Notes: generated from the sequence alone by a model not told the origin. 64,000 bases of DNA from Bacteroidota bacterium (GCA_030550395.1 JAUQPL010000001.1:62001-126000); one strand, 5' to 3'; shown: positions 24,478 through 34,120, counted from the first letter of the stretch. Translations and numbers: made by a program.

Positions 24478-25055
24478 AGAGGCTCCTCCTTGTTGCAACG
24501 GTCCTGCTGTTGGGAGCTTGCGCTTACCGTGAAGAGCAGCCCGTGCTCAAAGAGTTGCCCGAATTCTTCCCTGCCCCATCCTTCCATGGAGTTACGGCAG
24601 AAGGGCAAACTTTCTCCACTGACCAGCTCCGGGGGAAATTGTATGTAGTCTCTTTCTTCTTCACTTCCTGCACGGGACCATGTCCGGTGATGAACTCTCG
24701 CCTAAGCGTTCTGCAATCCATCTTCGCTGACGTTCCCTCGGTGTGTTTTGTCTCTATCACCGTCGATCCTCAGCGGGACACCCTCCCAGTGCTCAAGCAC
24801 TATGCGCAGCGCTACGCGGCCAAGCCCGGACGGTGGTACTTCGTCCGCATGTCTTCCGACAGTGTGGAGTGGCTGGCAACAAAGGGCTTCCGCGTTCCCG
24901 GAAGCGCTAAGGATCCGAATCTCCACAGCACTCGCTTCATTCTGGTGGACCAGAAGGGGATAGTACGCGGCTTCTTCTCCGCCACCGACGCTGAGGAATT
25001 CAAGAAACTGGAGCAGGCAATTCGGTTGTTGTTGCGCACAGGCGCCCAAACATGA
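24474..25055 (+). CDS. SCO1/SenC family copper chaperone (lipoprotein)
   Basis: Thioredoxin-fold protein that helps build the CuA site of cytochrome c oxidase. 193 residues with a lipobox LLLGAC (Cys16). The copper motif TSCTGPCPV (CxxxC) and the distant His in NLHSTRF are present, as is TVDPQRDT. Overlaps ctaB and the DUF420 gene by 4 bases each, so assembly factors are co-translated. Confidence 0.93.
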   Translation: MKRLLLVATVLLLGACAYREEQPVLKELPEFFPAPSFHGVTAEGQTFSTDQLRGKLYVVSFFFTSCTGPCPVMNSRLSVLQSIFADVPSVCFVSITVDPQRDTLPVLKHYAQRYAAKPGRWYFVRMSSDSVEWLATKGFRVPGSAKDPNLHSTRFILVDQKGIVRGFFSATDAEEFKKLEQAIRLLLRTGAQT

Positions 25056-25486
25056 TAACCGTTGAGCATCTACCGACATTGAATGCACTGCTGAATGCAT
25101 GCGCTGCTGTCTGTCTCCTGGCAGGTCGCTTTGCCATTGCGCGGCGCCAGATTGCTGCGCATCGGGCATTTATGGTGGCGGCCTTTGTGGTCTCTGTGCT
25201 TTTCCTGAGCTCCTATGTGGTCTATCACTTTAGCACGCGCGTCATTACACCGTTTGCCGGAACAGGTGTTTGGCGGACAATCTATTACGCCCTGCTAATT
25301 TCGCACTCGGTTCTTGCGGCAATTGTTCCGATATTGGCGGTAATAACGCTGTGGCGAGCAGTTCGGGGGAATTTTCGACGGCATCGAAGTGTAGCACGGT
25401 GGACATTCCCCGTATGGCTCTATGTTTCAGTGACGGGCGTTCTCATCTATGCGATGTTGTACCATCTCTTTCCGGGTGCGCTATGA
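25052..25486 (+). CDS. DUF420 (CtaM-like) membrane protein
   Basis: 144 residues, four hydrophobic segments. Conserved His residues AAHRAFM, SYVVYHF, LLISHSVLA and MLYHLF match the DUF420 family; a member, CtaM, is needed for heme A-type oxidase activity in Staphylococcus. Its place between SCO and the alternative complex III genes supports a role in oxidase maturation. The exact function here is inferred. Confidence 0.85.
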   Translation: MITVEHLPTLNALLNACAAVCLLAGRFAIARRQIAAHRAFMVAAFVVSVLFLSSYVVYHFSTRVITPFAGTGVWRTIYYALLISHSVLAAIVPILAVITLWRAVRGNFRRHRSVARWTFPVWLYVSVTGVLIYAMLYHLFPGAL

Positions 25487-25516
25487 GGATATGTACTGTC
25501 AACCTCTACGGCACCG

Positions 25517-26239
25517 ATGTTTACGCCAGATCTTGACCGACGCATTAAGCAAGGTATCCTCAGCGTCGCAGGCACGGTACTGACGGCAGCACTCGTGACT
25601 TACTTTGGTATGCACAATCGTGTGACGGATGTCGGCTACCGGCCGCAGCAGCCGGTGCCTTTCTCCCACAAGCTCCACGTTGGGGAGCTGGGGATCAAGT
25701 GTGTTTACTGTCACGCTGGGGTTGAGCGTTCCCCCCATTCTCCTGTTCCAACAGTGAGCACGTGTATGGGGTGCCATATCGTGGTCAAAGCAGAAAGTCC
25801 TCGCCTGGCTCTGGTGCGAGAGGCATATGAGACAGGGAGGCCTTTGGAATGGCGTCGTGTCCACAAGCTCCCTGACTATGTTCACTTCAATCACGCTCGG
25901 CATATCCGCGCCGGTATTGATTGTGCTTCGTGTCACGGACCGGTAGAACGCATGGGGGTAGTCTCGCAGGTTGCTCCTCTCAGCATGGGATGGTGTCTGG
26001 ACTGTCACCGGAACCCGGAAAAACACATCATTCCCGCCCGAGAAATTTCTGGCATCTTTACCGGGCTCCCGGCACAGGCAGGAGAAGGCACAACTGTTCG
26101 GATTGCAGAGTCTCGCCCTGTGACGAACCCACCCTATGGACTATGGCAGACTTCCGTGCCGCAACAGCTGATTCCCGGTGTACCTACTCCGAAGGCCCCT
26201 GGACGTGGTCCAGAAACTTGTTCGGCATGTCACTACTGA
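25517..26239 (+). CDS. actA: Alternative complex III pentaheme cytochrome c subunit (ActA)
   Basis: 240 residues with one N-terminal membrane anchor (ILSVAGTVLTAALVTYF) and five heme motifs: CVYCH, CMGCH, CASCH, CLDCH and, at the very C-terminus, CSACH. This is the count and layout of the ActA subunit of quinol:cytochrome c/oxidase oxidoreductase. It moves electrons on the periplasmic side. Starts the act operon 30 bases after the DUF420 gene. Confidence 0.93.
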   Translation: MFTPDLDRRIKQGILSVAGTVLTAALVTYFGMHNRVTDVGYRPQQPVPFSHKLHVGELGIKCVYCHAGVERSPHSPVPTVSTCMGCHIVVKAESPRLALVREAYETGRPLEWRRVHKLPDYVHFNHARHIRAGIDCASCHGPVERMGVVSQVAPLSMGWCLDCHRNPEKHIIPAREISGIFTGLPAQAGEGTTVRIAESRPVTNPPYGLWQTSVPQQLIPGVPTPKAPGRGPETCSACHY

Positions 26240-26282
26240 GATTGGTTCATCAAGGGAAAGTCAAGGCAGAAGAGGGTAACTC

Positions 26283-29273
26283 ATGAACACAGCACATTTA
26301 TGGCAGAGCTTGGAGGAACTTGGAGCAGAGCGGACACGAGAGCATGAAGATGAATTTCCTGAGCCTCTTCCCGAAAGTGAGCTGAGTCGTCGGCAATTCC
26401 TGAAGTTGTTCTCCGCCAGTACAGCGCTGGCAGCTATTGCGGCAGGGTGCCGTCGACCTGATCACAAACTGGTGCCCGCTGTCTCCGCTCCAGAGTACCA
26501 GGTGCCTGGGCTACCTCTCTTCTATACAACTGCCTTCAGCCACAAGAATGCTGCCTATGGCTTAGTGGTCAAGTGTCGGGAAGGGCGCCCTATTAAAATT
26601 GAAGGTAACGAGCGCCATCCGATCTCCGGTGGAGCTTCCAACGCCTATGCACAAGCGTTCCTCTACACGCTTTATGATCCCGATCGTATCCGGCGAATCC
26701 GTATGGGACGCCAACTGCAGACTCCTCTGTCGACTGCCTTGGCGGAACTGGCCTCCCGGATTCGGGAAGTGACGCAGCAGGGGAGGGTAGTGTACATATG
26801 CGTTGACGAGCATGCCTCACCGACGTATGATGCGTTGCTCAGGCAGATGCAAGAACGCTTCCCCTGGTTGCGAGTCGCCTTCCTGCCTAACTTCGTGAGT
26901 GATACTGTCGCGGAGCTTAATGCGGACGTCCTGTCGCTGCCGGCTGAAATAGTTCCCCACTTGGGACGGGCAGAATACATTCTGACCATCGAGGCAGATC
27001 CCTTAGGGGTAGACCGCTATGCTCTCTGGCACACTCGCATGTTCGCTGAAGGGCGCCGCCTTCGGACACGACAGGATCGGATGAATCGCCTCGTCGCTGT
27101 TGAAGCATTAATGACGCTGACGGGGACGAACGCCGATACCCGAATTCGCATGCACCCGGCGGCATTTGAAGGATTTCTGGCGGCGATCCTGCGAGAGATT
27201 GCCCGCTCTCGCCCGCTCCCGCCCTCGATCATGCAGGCAGCAGAGGTGTTCCCCGATGCTTATTCGGAGAAAGCTGTCACCATTGCCCAGGAACTTCTCG
27301 CTGCTGGAGAGCGCTCTGTGGTCCTGGTAGGACCACACCTGCCGAAATCCGTTCACGCTCTTGCCTTGGCTATCAACTGGTCTTTGGGAGCTGTTGGAGA
27401 AGGAAAGGTGCTGGATCCAGCCTGGGTACTACCATATAGCCATCCGAAGGCACCAGAAATTGCTCGCTTACGGGAAGATATTCGAAACGACCGGGTTGGC
27501 GCAATCCTCTTCGCTCACGTAAATCCGTTCTATTCCGCAGATTGGGAGTTGCGTCAACTTCTTTCGCGCCTTCCATGGCGTGTTTCGCTTTCCCTCTACC
27601 ACGATGAAACAGCGACGGAGTCTTGGATTCACATCCCTGTTGCTCACCCTTTGGAATCCTGGGGAGATGCAGTCTCTGCTGATGGGAGCTTGACTATCCA
27701 ACAACCCCTCATTGAGCCCCTTAACGAAGGGATCGGGTCCGTTCAGGACATTCTCATCCAGCTGTCCAAACAACTTGACCCCGAATCCTTCCCTGGAGTG
27801 CAAAGCTACCGTGATTTTCTCCGCCAACGCTGGCAGCAGCTCTATGGTATTACCGATACCCAGTGGGAGCAGATACTGCGAGAGGGCGTCTACACGCCTC
27901 CACGGCGGGAGCGAGCAGAGCTCCGATTCAATGCGGATGCTCTGGCAAGCCTGTTGAAGCCCTCGGGGCTCTCACGGCAAGGACTCCTTGCTGTTGCGTT
28001 GCCCTCATATGCGCTCTACGATGGCTCCTTTGCTAATTGCCCCTGGCTCCAAGAGCTTCCCGATCCAATTACGAAGCTGACGTGGGACAATGTCGCTGCG
28101 ATGAGCCCTGGCACAGCTTACCGCCTGGGAGTGAAGACAGAAGACCTTGTACAGATAAGCTTTGATGACACGGTCCTTACGCTTCCTGTCTGGGTACAAC
28201 CCGGTATGGCAGATGGCGTTATTCTGACTCAGCTCGGCTACGGACGGACTCAGGGCGGGGAAGTCCTCAAAGGAGTTGGTCAAAACACCTATCCTCTGCT
28301 ACGGAATCATCGCCTCAGCTATGTGCCTGTTACATTGCGCCCCTTGGGACAGGTATATCCATTAGCCACCACGCAACGGTACGCTCGACTTTACGGACGT
28401 CCAATCTTGCAGGTGACGACACTGGAGCAATACCAATCACCGGAAGGACCACGCTTCCAAGAGCCGGAATTTCCGGGATATCCCTCTCCGGAGGGAAGAT
28501 ATCGGATTCCGTTGACCATCGTCCCACCGTATGAATACAAGGGGCACCGATGGGGAATGGTGGTTGATCTGACAACCTGTACGGGATGCGGTGCCTGTGT
28601 AATTGCCTGTCAGGCAGAAAACAATATCCCCACTGTAGGCAAGGAACAGGTTCGCCGTGGACGCGAGATGCATTGGATTCGGATCGATCGGTACTACCTT
28701 GGCTCTGTTGATGAGCCGCGCGTCGTTCATCAGCCCATGCTGTGTCAACACTGCGAGAACGCCCCTTGCGAGAATGTCTGTCCCGTTGCGGCGACGACAC
28801 ACAGTCCCGAAGGCTTAAATGAGATGACGTACAACCGCTGCGTTGGTACCCGCTACTGCTTGAACAACTGCCCCTATAAAGTCCGGCGTTTCAACTTTCT
28901 GAACTACCACACCGATGAGCGAGCACCTCTGGAAATGCTCTTTAACCCTGATGTCACTGTGCGCATGCGCGGGGTAATGGAAAAATGCACCTTCTGCGTT
29001 CAGCGGATTAACGAGGCTAAATACCATGCCAAGGATGAAGGACGTGAGCGCGTTCGGGATGGCGAAGTTCTCACGGCCTGTCAGCAGGCTTGCCCTGCTG
29101 GGGCGATTATCTTCGGAGATATGAACGATCCGTCCAGCCGTGTAGCCCGCCTGCGTCAGAGCGATCGCGGCTACCATGTCTTAGAGGAGTTGAATGTGCG
29201 TCCCTCGGTGACCTACTTGGCGAAAGTTTGGAACACCCATACGGAAGAAGTTCCTCAACTACGGACCGCTTGA
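26283..29273 (+). CDS. actB: Alternative complex III iron-sulfur / molybdopterin-like subunit (ActB)
   Basis: 996 residues combining an N-terminal part like molybdopterin oxidoreductases, which lacks the cofactor in known structures, with a C-terminal ferredoxin-like part holding four Fe-S cluster motifs: CTGCGACVIACQAENN, CQHCENAPCENVCP, CVGTRYCLNNCP and CTFCVQRI with CQQACPAGA. A TAT-like signal SRRQFLKLF precedes a hydrophobic stretch ending in AAGC at about residue 56, giving export and possibly lipidation. GAGGG precedes the ATG. Stop and next ATG are 1 base apart. Confidence 0.95.
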   Translation: MNTAHLWQSLEELGAERTREHEDEFPEPLPESELSRRQFLKLFSASTALAAIAAGCRRPDHKLVPAVSAPEYQVPGLPLFYTTAFSHKNAAYGLVVKCREGRPIKIEGNERHPISGGASNAYAQAFLYTLYDPDRIRRIRMGRQLQTPLSTALAELASRIREVTQQGRVVYICVDEHASPTYDALLRQMQERFPWLRVAFLPNFVSDTVAELNADVLSLPAEIVPHLGRAEYILTIEADPLGVDRYALWHTRMFAEGRRLRTRQDRMNRLVAVEALMTLTGTNADTRIRMHPAAFEGFLAAILREIARSRPLPPSIMQAAEVFPDAYSEKAVTIAQELLAAGERSVVLVGPHLPKSVHALALAINWSLGAVGEGKVLDPAWVLPYSHPKAPEIARLREDIRNDRVGAILFAHVNPFYSADWELRQLLSRLPWRVSLSLYHDETATESWIHIPVAHPLESWGDAVSADGSLTIQQPLIEPLNEGIGSVQDILIQLSKQLDPESFPGVQSYRDFLRQRWQQLYGITDTQWEQILREGVYTPPRRERAELRFNADALASLLKPSGLSRQGLLAVALPSYALYDGSFANCPWLQELPDPITKLTWDNVAAMSPGTAYRLGVKTEDLVQISFDDTVLTLPVWVQPGMADGVILTQLGYGRTQGGEVLKGVGQNTYPLLRNHRLSYVPVTLRPLGQVYPLATTQRYARLYGRPILQVTTLEQYQSPEGPRFQEPEFPGYPSPEGRYRIPLTIVPPYEYKGHRWGMVVDLTTCTGCGACVIACQAENNIPTVGKEQVRRGREMHWIRIDRYYLGSVDEPRVVHQPMLCQHCENAPCENVCPVAATTHSPEGLNEMTYNRCVGTRYCLNNCPYKVRRFNFLNYHTDERAPLEMLFNPDVTVRMRGVMEKCTFCVQRINEAKYHAKDEGRERVRDGEVLTACQQACPAGAIIFGDMNDPSSRVARLRQSDRGYHVLEELNVRPSVTYLAKVWNTHTEEVPQLRTA

Positions 29274-29274
29274 C

Positions 29275-30684
29275 ATGGAACAGGTTGCATCTTCTGTTGT
29301 CGCTGGGCGACTGGATCATGAACCTCTCCGAGAACCATTGGTGCTGGGCCATCCGAGTTTCCATGATGTCACGGAGAAAATAGCCAGTATCGTAGAGCGA
29401 CCGCCGAGCTGGAAGTACTGGTTAACCCTATCCATTACCGCCTTGGCAGCCGCGTGGGGCATCTTCTGCATTGGTTATACAATTGCTACCGGTATCGGGG
29501 TCTGGGGGCTCAATAATCCTGTCGGTTGGGGATGGGATATTACAAATTTCGTTTGGTGGATCGGTATCGGGCATGCGGGAACGTTGATTTCGGCCATTCT
29601 TCACCTTTTCCGTCAGCGCTGGCGCACGGCTATCAACCGCTCTGCCGAAGCGATGACAATCTTCGCTGTCATCTGCGCTGGCTTGTTCCCCCTCATCCAC
29701 GTTGGTCGTATCTGGTTCGCCTACTGGCTTATCCCGTACCCGAACCAAATGCAGATGTGGGTCAACTTCCGCTCGCCCCTCATTTGGGACGTGTTCGCCG
29801 TCTCAACCTACCTAACGGTCTCCATTCTCTTCTGGTACTTGGGACTTATCCCGGACTTGGCCACGGTGCGCAACTATGTCAAACGGCGCTTACCTAAGGC
29901 GATTTACTCCTTCTTCAGCTTGGGGTGGGTCGGAGCTGCACGCCACTGGCGACACTACGAGATTGCTTACCTCATCTTGGCGGCTATCTCCACACCCCTT
30001 GTGCTCTCCGTTCACAGCGTCGTTTCGTTTGATTTTGCTGTATCTATCCTGCCTGGCTGGCATACAACGATCTTCCCACCGTACTTCGTTGCCGGGGCAA
30101 TCTTCTCAGGCTTCGCAATGGTGCTGACGTTGGTCCTTGTGGCCCGCTGGGTACTGAACTTGCAGGACTTCATCACCCTGAAGCACATAGACAATATGAA
30201 TCGCATCTTACTGGCCACCGGAATGATGGTGGGCTACGCTTACATGATGGAGTTCTTCGTTGCCATGTACAGTGGTAACGAGTACGAGCGCTATGTCTTT
30301 CTCAATCGTGCCTTCGGTCCATACGGATGGGCGTATTGGACAATGGTCTTCTGCAATGTTGCCGTCCCACAACTCTTTTGGTCGCGACGACTTCGGCGGA
30401 ACGTGATCGTGACCTTTATTGCCTCCATCCTTGTCAATGTGGGGATGTGGTTTGAGCGGTTCGTCATCATTGTTTCTTCCCTCCATCGAGACTTTCTCCC
30501 CGCCAGCTGGGATTATTATGCGCCGACGTGGGTGGAGGTTTCTATTTATGTTGGGACCCTGGGCATATTCTTTACACTCTTCCTCCTCTTTGCCAAGTAC
30601 GTGCCCATTATCGCTATTTCCGAGGTAAAGGCAATCTTGCCACAGGCACAGCCGAAACATCATGTCTCAGTAACGACGGCGTGA
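29275..30684 (+). CDS. actC: Alternative complex III NrfD-like quinol-binding membrane subunit (ActC)
   Basis: 469 residues with about ten hydrophobic helices and the NrfD/PsrC fold. Typical blocks are INRSAEAMTIFAVICAGLFP, HVGRIWFAYWLIPYPNQ and HSVVSFDFAVSILPGWHTT. It is the membrane subunit that oxidises the quinol and is homologous to ActF. The stretch YWLTLSITALAAAWG starts the first helix. Part of the contiguous actABCDEF order. Confidence 0.95.
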   Translation: MEQVASSVVAGRLDHEPLREPLVLGHPSFHDVTEKIASIVERPPSWKYWLTLSITALAAAWGIFCIGYTIATGIGVWGLNNPVGWGWDITNFVWWIGIGHAGTLISAILHLFRQRWRTAINRSAEAMTIFAVICAGLFPLIHVGRIWFAYWLIPYPNQMQMWVNFRSPLIWDVFAVSTYLTVSILFWYLGLIPDLATVRNYVKRRLPKAIYSFFSLGWVGAARHWRHYEIAYLILAAISTPLVLSVHSVVSFDFAVSILPGWHTTIFPPYFVAGAIFSGFAMVLTLVLVARWVLNLQDFITLKHIDNMNRILLATGMMVGYAYMMEFFVAMYSGNEYERYVFLNRAFGPYGWAYWTMVFCNVAVPQLFWSRRLRRNVIVTFIASILVNVGMWFERFVIIVSSLHRDFLPASWDYYAPTWVEVSIYVGTLGIFFTLFLLFAKYVPIIAISEVKAILPQAQPKHHVSVTTA

Positions 30685-30688
30685 TACC

Positions 30689-31228
30689 ATGGTTGCGAAG
30701 CCAAAACCGTTGGCAATAATGGGGAACTTTAAGGATCCCGATGCACTGTTGTACGCCGTCAGCGAAATCCGCAAGGCTGGCTACCGTTTCTTTGAGGTTT
30801 ACACACCGTATCCGATTCATGGGCTTGAACAGGCTATGGGGCTCCAACGGAGCGCAGTACCGTATATATCCTTTGCCGGCGGCGCTTTGGGATTAGTAAC
30901 TGCATTATTGCTGCAATGGTGGACGGGAGCAGTGGACTACCCGCTTAACATCGGTGGAAAACCCTTCTTCGCCTGGGAGTTCTCGGTTCCGGTTAACTTT
31001 GAGCTCACGGTGCTCTTTACCGCCTTTGCTACGGTAATTGGTTTCTTGGCTTTGTGTAAACTCCCACGCTGGTATTCTGACTATCAACACGATGCTGGTT
31101 TCCGTGCAGCGGTAGACGACACCTTTGTGCTAAGCATTGAAAGTCGCGACCCTCTCTTTTCCTTAGATGAAACCCGTGCACTTTTAGAACACCTTGGAGC
31201 AGAAGATGTACGCCTAGTTGAGGCATAG
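30689..31228 (+). CDS. actD: Alternative complex III subunit D (DUF3341, ActD)
   Basis: 179 residues, two membrane helices (YISFAGGALGLVTALLLQWW and ELTVLFTAFATVIGFLAL) between a ferredoxin-like N-terminal part (GNFKDPDALLYAVSEIRKAGY with PYPIHGLEQAMGL) and a C-terminal cytoplasmic tail. This is the DUF3341 pattern of ActD. It joins ActC to the smaller subunits in known complexes. Ends just before actE. Confidence 0.92.
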   Translation: MVAKPKPLAIMGNFKDPDALLYAVSEIRKAGYRFFEVYTPYPIHGLEQAMGLQRSAVPYISFAGGALGLVTALLLQWWTGAVDYPLNIGGKPFFAWEFSVPVNFELTVLFTAFATVIGFLALCKLPRWYSDYQHDAGFRAAVDDTFVLSIESRDPLFSLDETRALLEHLGAEDVRLVEA

Positions 31229-31232
31229 CACG

Positions 31233-31874
31233 ATGGCAGCAAGGTTTCCGAACTTACGATGGTGGCATATTCCTGCTGGACTTCTGGGAACCGCCTTTGT
31301 CATCTTTTGGATCCTTGTTCTTTCGGGGCAAAAGACGTGGTTTTCAGAGCAGCCGCCTCTACAGATTATCCCTGACATGGACGACCAGTTCCGGGTCGAT
31401 CCGCAGGAGGCATCGCGCTTTTTTTCGGACCGACGTTCGTTCCGGACCCCGCCTGAAGGAACCGTACCGAGGTCTGGACGTGCTTATCCGTTCGGTCCGG
31501 GGGACCTTGCGTTAGCAGAAAAAGCTTTTCCTCAGCCTCCTTTCCCGGAGAGCCCGTACGTCCTTGCTTTTGGGCAGAACCGGTATGACGCCTTCTGTAG
31601 CCCTTGCCACGGTCCTGATGGCAAAGGGAATGGACCTGTTGTCCAAAGGGGATTTGTTCCACCGCCCGACCTCACACGTCCGGAGGCCCGCGCCTACAGT
31701 GATGCCCGCATCTTCCACGTTATCAGCGCCGGACAAAATGTGATGCCATCTTATGCAACAAAGCTCACCGAGGCAGAGCGGTGGGCAATCGTGTTCTATG
31801 TCCGCCAACTCCAAAGGCAGAGTGCTCTCCAGCAACAGGCAGCGAGCTTGTCAACAGTACCAGCACGCCAGTAG
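31233..31874 (+). CDS. actE: Alternative complex III monoheme cytochrome c subunit (ActE)
   Basis: 213 residues with one N-terminal hydrophobic anchor (GLLGTAFVIFWILVLSG) and one heme motif CSPCHGPDGKGNGPV; the probable axial Met is in QNVMPSYATKL. Residues SEQPPLQIIPDMDDQF resemble the conserved ActE start of the periplasmic part (DMxxQ). It would hand electrons to the oxidase or a soluble cytochrome. ATG 31233 is 4 bases after the actD stop; the in-frame upstream codon overlaps actD and is less likely. Confidence 0.92.
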   Translation: MAARFPNLRWWHIPAGLLGTAFVIFWILVLSGQKTWFSEQPPLQIIPDMDDQFRVDPQEASRFFSDRRSFRTPPEGTVPRSGRAYPFGPGDLALAEKAFPQPPFPESPYVLAFGQNRYDAFCSPCHGPDGKGNGPVVQRGFVPPPDLTRPEARAYSDARIFHVISAGQNVMPSYATKLTEAERWAIVFYVRQLQRQSALQQQAASLSTVPARQ

Positions 31875-31878
31875 GACA

Positions 31879-31883
31879 GGAGG
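31879..31883 (+). promoter_or_regulatory. Shine-Dalgarno GGAGG of actF
   Basis: GGAGG lies 9 bases before ATG 31893 in an 18-base gap between actE and actF, an unambiguous ribosome-binding site. Confidence 0.5.
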
Positions 31884-31892
31884 ACGAGTGAC

Positions 31893-33098
31893 ATGGATGG
31901 ACGCACAACAGAGCTAGAAGTCCCCACACTACGGGATACGCCATTTGTACAGCGCTTGCGTCGGGCGGGATTCATTCTGCTGGGTATTGGTCTGCTCGGA
32001 GGAGCCTTGACAGCTGTGGTATCGCCGGAACGTCTCGTACCGAATTATCTACTCGGTTTCTTTTTCTTTCTCAGCATTGCTTTGACAGCCACCTTCGTAA
32101 GTGCTCTGCTCTTCCTTGTACGAGCGGGGTGGAGCGCTACGGTACGGCGGATCATTGAGTTCATTGCATCGCCGCTGCCGTACCTGCTGATTGGACTACT
32201 ACCTTTTATCGCTTTCCCTTCCGTTTTCTTCCACTGGACTCATGAGCTTCATGCTGGTGATCCTGTTCTGCAGGGGAAGAGTTGGTATCTCAATCAGCCC
32301 TTTTTGACACTACGGTTGCTTGTGTACGCTGTGCTCTGGTTCCTAATGTATCGGTTCATTGTCGGGAACTCACTCCGACAGGATTCCGCTCCCGAGGGAG
32401 ATTGGAGCCCAACACTCCGAAACCTTCGCTGGTCTGCTCTCTGGGTGCTGCTTTATGCGTTGAGTTTCACCTTTGCCGCCGTAGACCTCTTGATGGCCTT
32501 AGAACCGCACTGGTATAGCACCATCTTCGGCGTTTACGTCTTTGCCGCTAGTTTTACTGCAACCCTTGCTCTGGTGAGCTTAGCAGTGGTTGCTTTAAGG
32601 GAACAAGGATACTTGCGGAGCTTCGTTACCGAGGAGCACTACCACGATCTGGGCAAACTCCTCTTTGCTTTTTGCGTGTTCTGGGCGTACATTGCTTTTT
32701 CACAATACATGCTCATCTGGTATGGGAATCTGCCGGAGGAAACAGTGTACTTCCTTAAGCGAATGGGGCAGGGGAGATGGGCGTTATTCGGTGTGATGTT
32801 GCCCATCTTTCGTTTCATTCTTCCGTTCGCTCTCTTACTCCGACGCGATGCCAAGCGGAATCCACGGGTGCTGGCGGTAGCAGCCTCTATTGTACTCATC
32901 GGACACTACATTGACCTCGCCTGGATCATCTTGCCAGCGTTTGCTCCCAGCCTACGCTGGGGTTGGTCGGAGATGACTATCTTCTTGGGTTTTACAGGGT
33001 TGTTTGTGCTACTTACAATCCGCCTCTTGCGGCAGCTTCCTGCTATTGCGTATCGTGATCCATATCTGCAAGAAGCTTTGCACACTGTTTCAGGATGA
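31893..33098 (+). CDS. actF: Alternative complex III NrfD-like membrane subunit (ActF)
   Basis: 401 residues, ten predicted hydrophobic segments, homologous to ActC but shorter. Blocks: LLGFFFFLSIALTATFVSALLFL, FFHWTHELHAGDPVLQGKS, FTFAAVDLLMALEPHWYSTIFG and YMLIWYGNLPEETVYFLKR, all characteristic of ActF. It is the last act gene here. It overlaps the MscS gene by ATGA, so the channel is probably in the same transcript. Confidence 0.94.
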   Translation: MDGRTTELEVPTLRDTPFVQRLRRAGFILLGIGLLGGALTAVVSPERLVPNYLLGFFFFLSIALTATFVSALLFLVRAGWSATVRRIIEFIASPLPYLLIGLLPFIAFPSVFFHWTHELHAGDPVLQGKSWYLNQPFLTLRLLVYAVLWFLMYRFIVGNSLRQDSAPEGDWSPTLRNLRWSALWVLLYALSFTFAAVDLLMALEPHWYSTIFGVYVFAASFTATLALVSLAVVALREQGYLRSFVTEEHYHDLGKLLFAFCVFWAYIAFSQYMLIWYGNLPEETVYFLKRMGQGRWALFGVMLPIFRFILPFALLLRRDAKRNPRVLAVAASIVLIGHYIDLAWIILPAFAPSLRWGWSEMTIFLGFTGLFVLLTIRLLRQLPAIAYRDPYLQEALHTVSG

Positions 33099-34120
33099 GC
33101 CTTGGCGAGCGTGTCCTCGTCAGCTTAGGTGTTTTCGTTGCGGCTGGGGGCATTGGCTGGGCTATTGATTACGCTGTTCGTTATGTTCTCCACGCTCTTG
33201 CCCGCCGCACGCACTGGGTCTGGAGTGAGATTGTGGCGGAGTCATTGCGGGGACATCTGCTCGCTGCAAGCATCCTCGGAGGAGGAATGTGGATTTCACG
33301 TTGGTGGGAAATCTCTCCCACGGCGACCGCTATCGTTGACAAATTTCTTGCGGTAGCTGCTCTTTTTCTTCTTTTTTCTTGGATCTTCCGCTTTTCCGTG
33401 CGTGCCGTTCGGCACCTTCTGCGTGGTAGCGATGGGAGGATTCCAGCGGTTTCTATTCTGGCCAATGTTGTGCGAATTAGCGTTGTTTTGCTTGCTGCTT
33501 CGGTCATCTTGCAGACCCTTGGGATCCCCATTACCCCCTTGCTCACAGCTTTGGGTATCGGTGGATTAGCAATCGCTCTGGCACTGCAGGACACACTTTC
33601 TAATCTCTTCGCTGGTCTGCATCTGTTAGCCGCCCGACAGGTCCGCCCCAATGATTTTGTGCAGTTAGATTCTGGGCATGAAGGAGTGGTAGAAGACATT
33701 AACTGGCGAACGACGACCATCCGGACGCTTGCCAATAATCTTATCATCGTTCCCAATAGCCGTTTGGCCAACACAATCTTGGTAAACTACCGCCTCCCTC
33801 AGCCAGAGCTTTCTCTAAGCATTCCCGTTACCGTCGTCTACGGTAGTGACCTTGAGCGGGTGGAGCAGGTTACCTTACGTGTTGCCCGAGAAGTTTTGCG
33901 CGAAGTGTCCGGAGGGATTGCCAAGGTTGAGCCTGTAGTTCGGTTCCGAGAGCTGGGGGATACGGGAATTCACTTTGTCGTTGTCTTGCAGGTAGCCAGA
34001 GCAGAAGATCAGTCCTTGCTACGCCATGAATTCATTAAGCGGCTTTATGCCGCGTACCGGGCTGAAGGAATAGAAATCCCCTCGCACTTAGGAGTGATGC
34101 GAGTGCCCAAGCATCGGTAG
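33095..34120 (+). CDS. Mechanosensitive ion channel, MscS family
   Basis: 341 residues. Three or four membrane spans, then the pore helix region GIPITPLLTALGIGGLAIALALQ and DTLSNLFAGLHLL, followed by the cytoplasmic beta domain (RPNDFVQLDSGHEGVVEDINWRTT split around GHEGVVEDI), PNSRLANTILVNY, and a C-terminal domain. It relieves turgor on osmotic downshock. Translational coupling to actF (ATGA) is unusual; the position normally occupied by cytochrome oxidase genes in act operons is taken by this gene. Confidence 0.93.
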   Translation: MSLGERVLVSLGVFVAAGGIGWAIDYAVRYVLHALARRTHWVWSEIVAESLRGHLLAASILGGGMWISRWWEISPTATAIVDKFLAVAALFLLFSWIFRFSVRAVRHLLRGSDGRIPAVSILANVVRISVVLLAASVILQTLGIPITPLLTALGIGGLAIALALQDTLSNLFAGLHLLAARQVRPNDFVQLDSGHEGVVEDINWRTTTIRTLANNLIIVPNSRLANTILVNYRLPQPELSLSIPVTVVYGSDLERVEQVTLRVAREVLREVSGGIAKVEPVVRFRELGDTGIHFVVVLQVARAEDQSLLRHEFIKRLYAAYRAEGIEIPSHLGVMRVPKHR

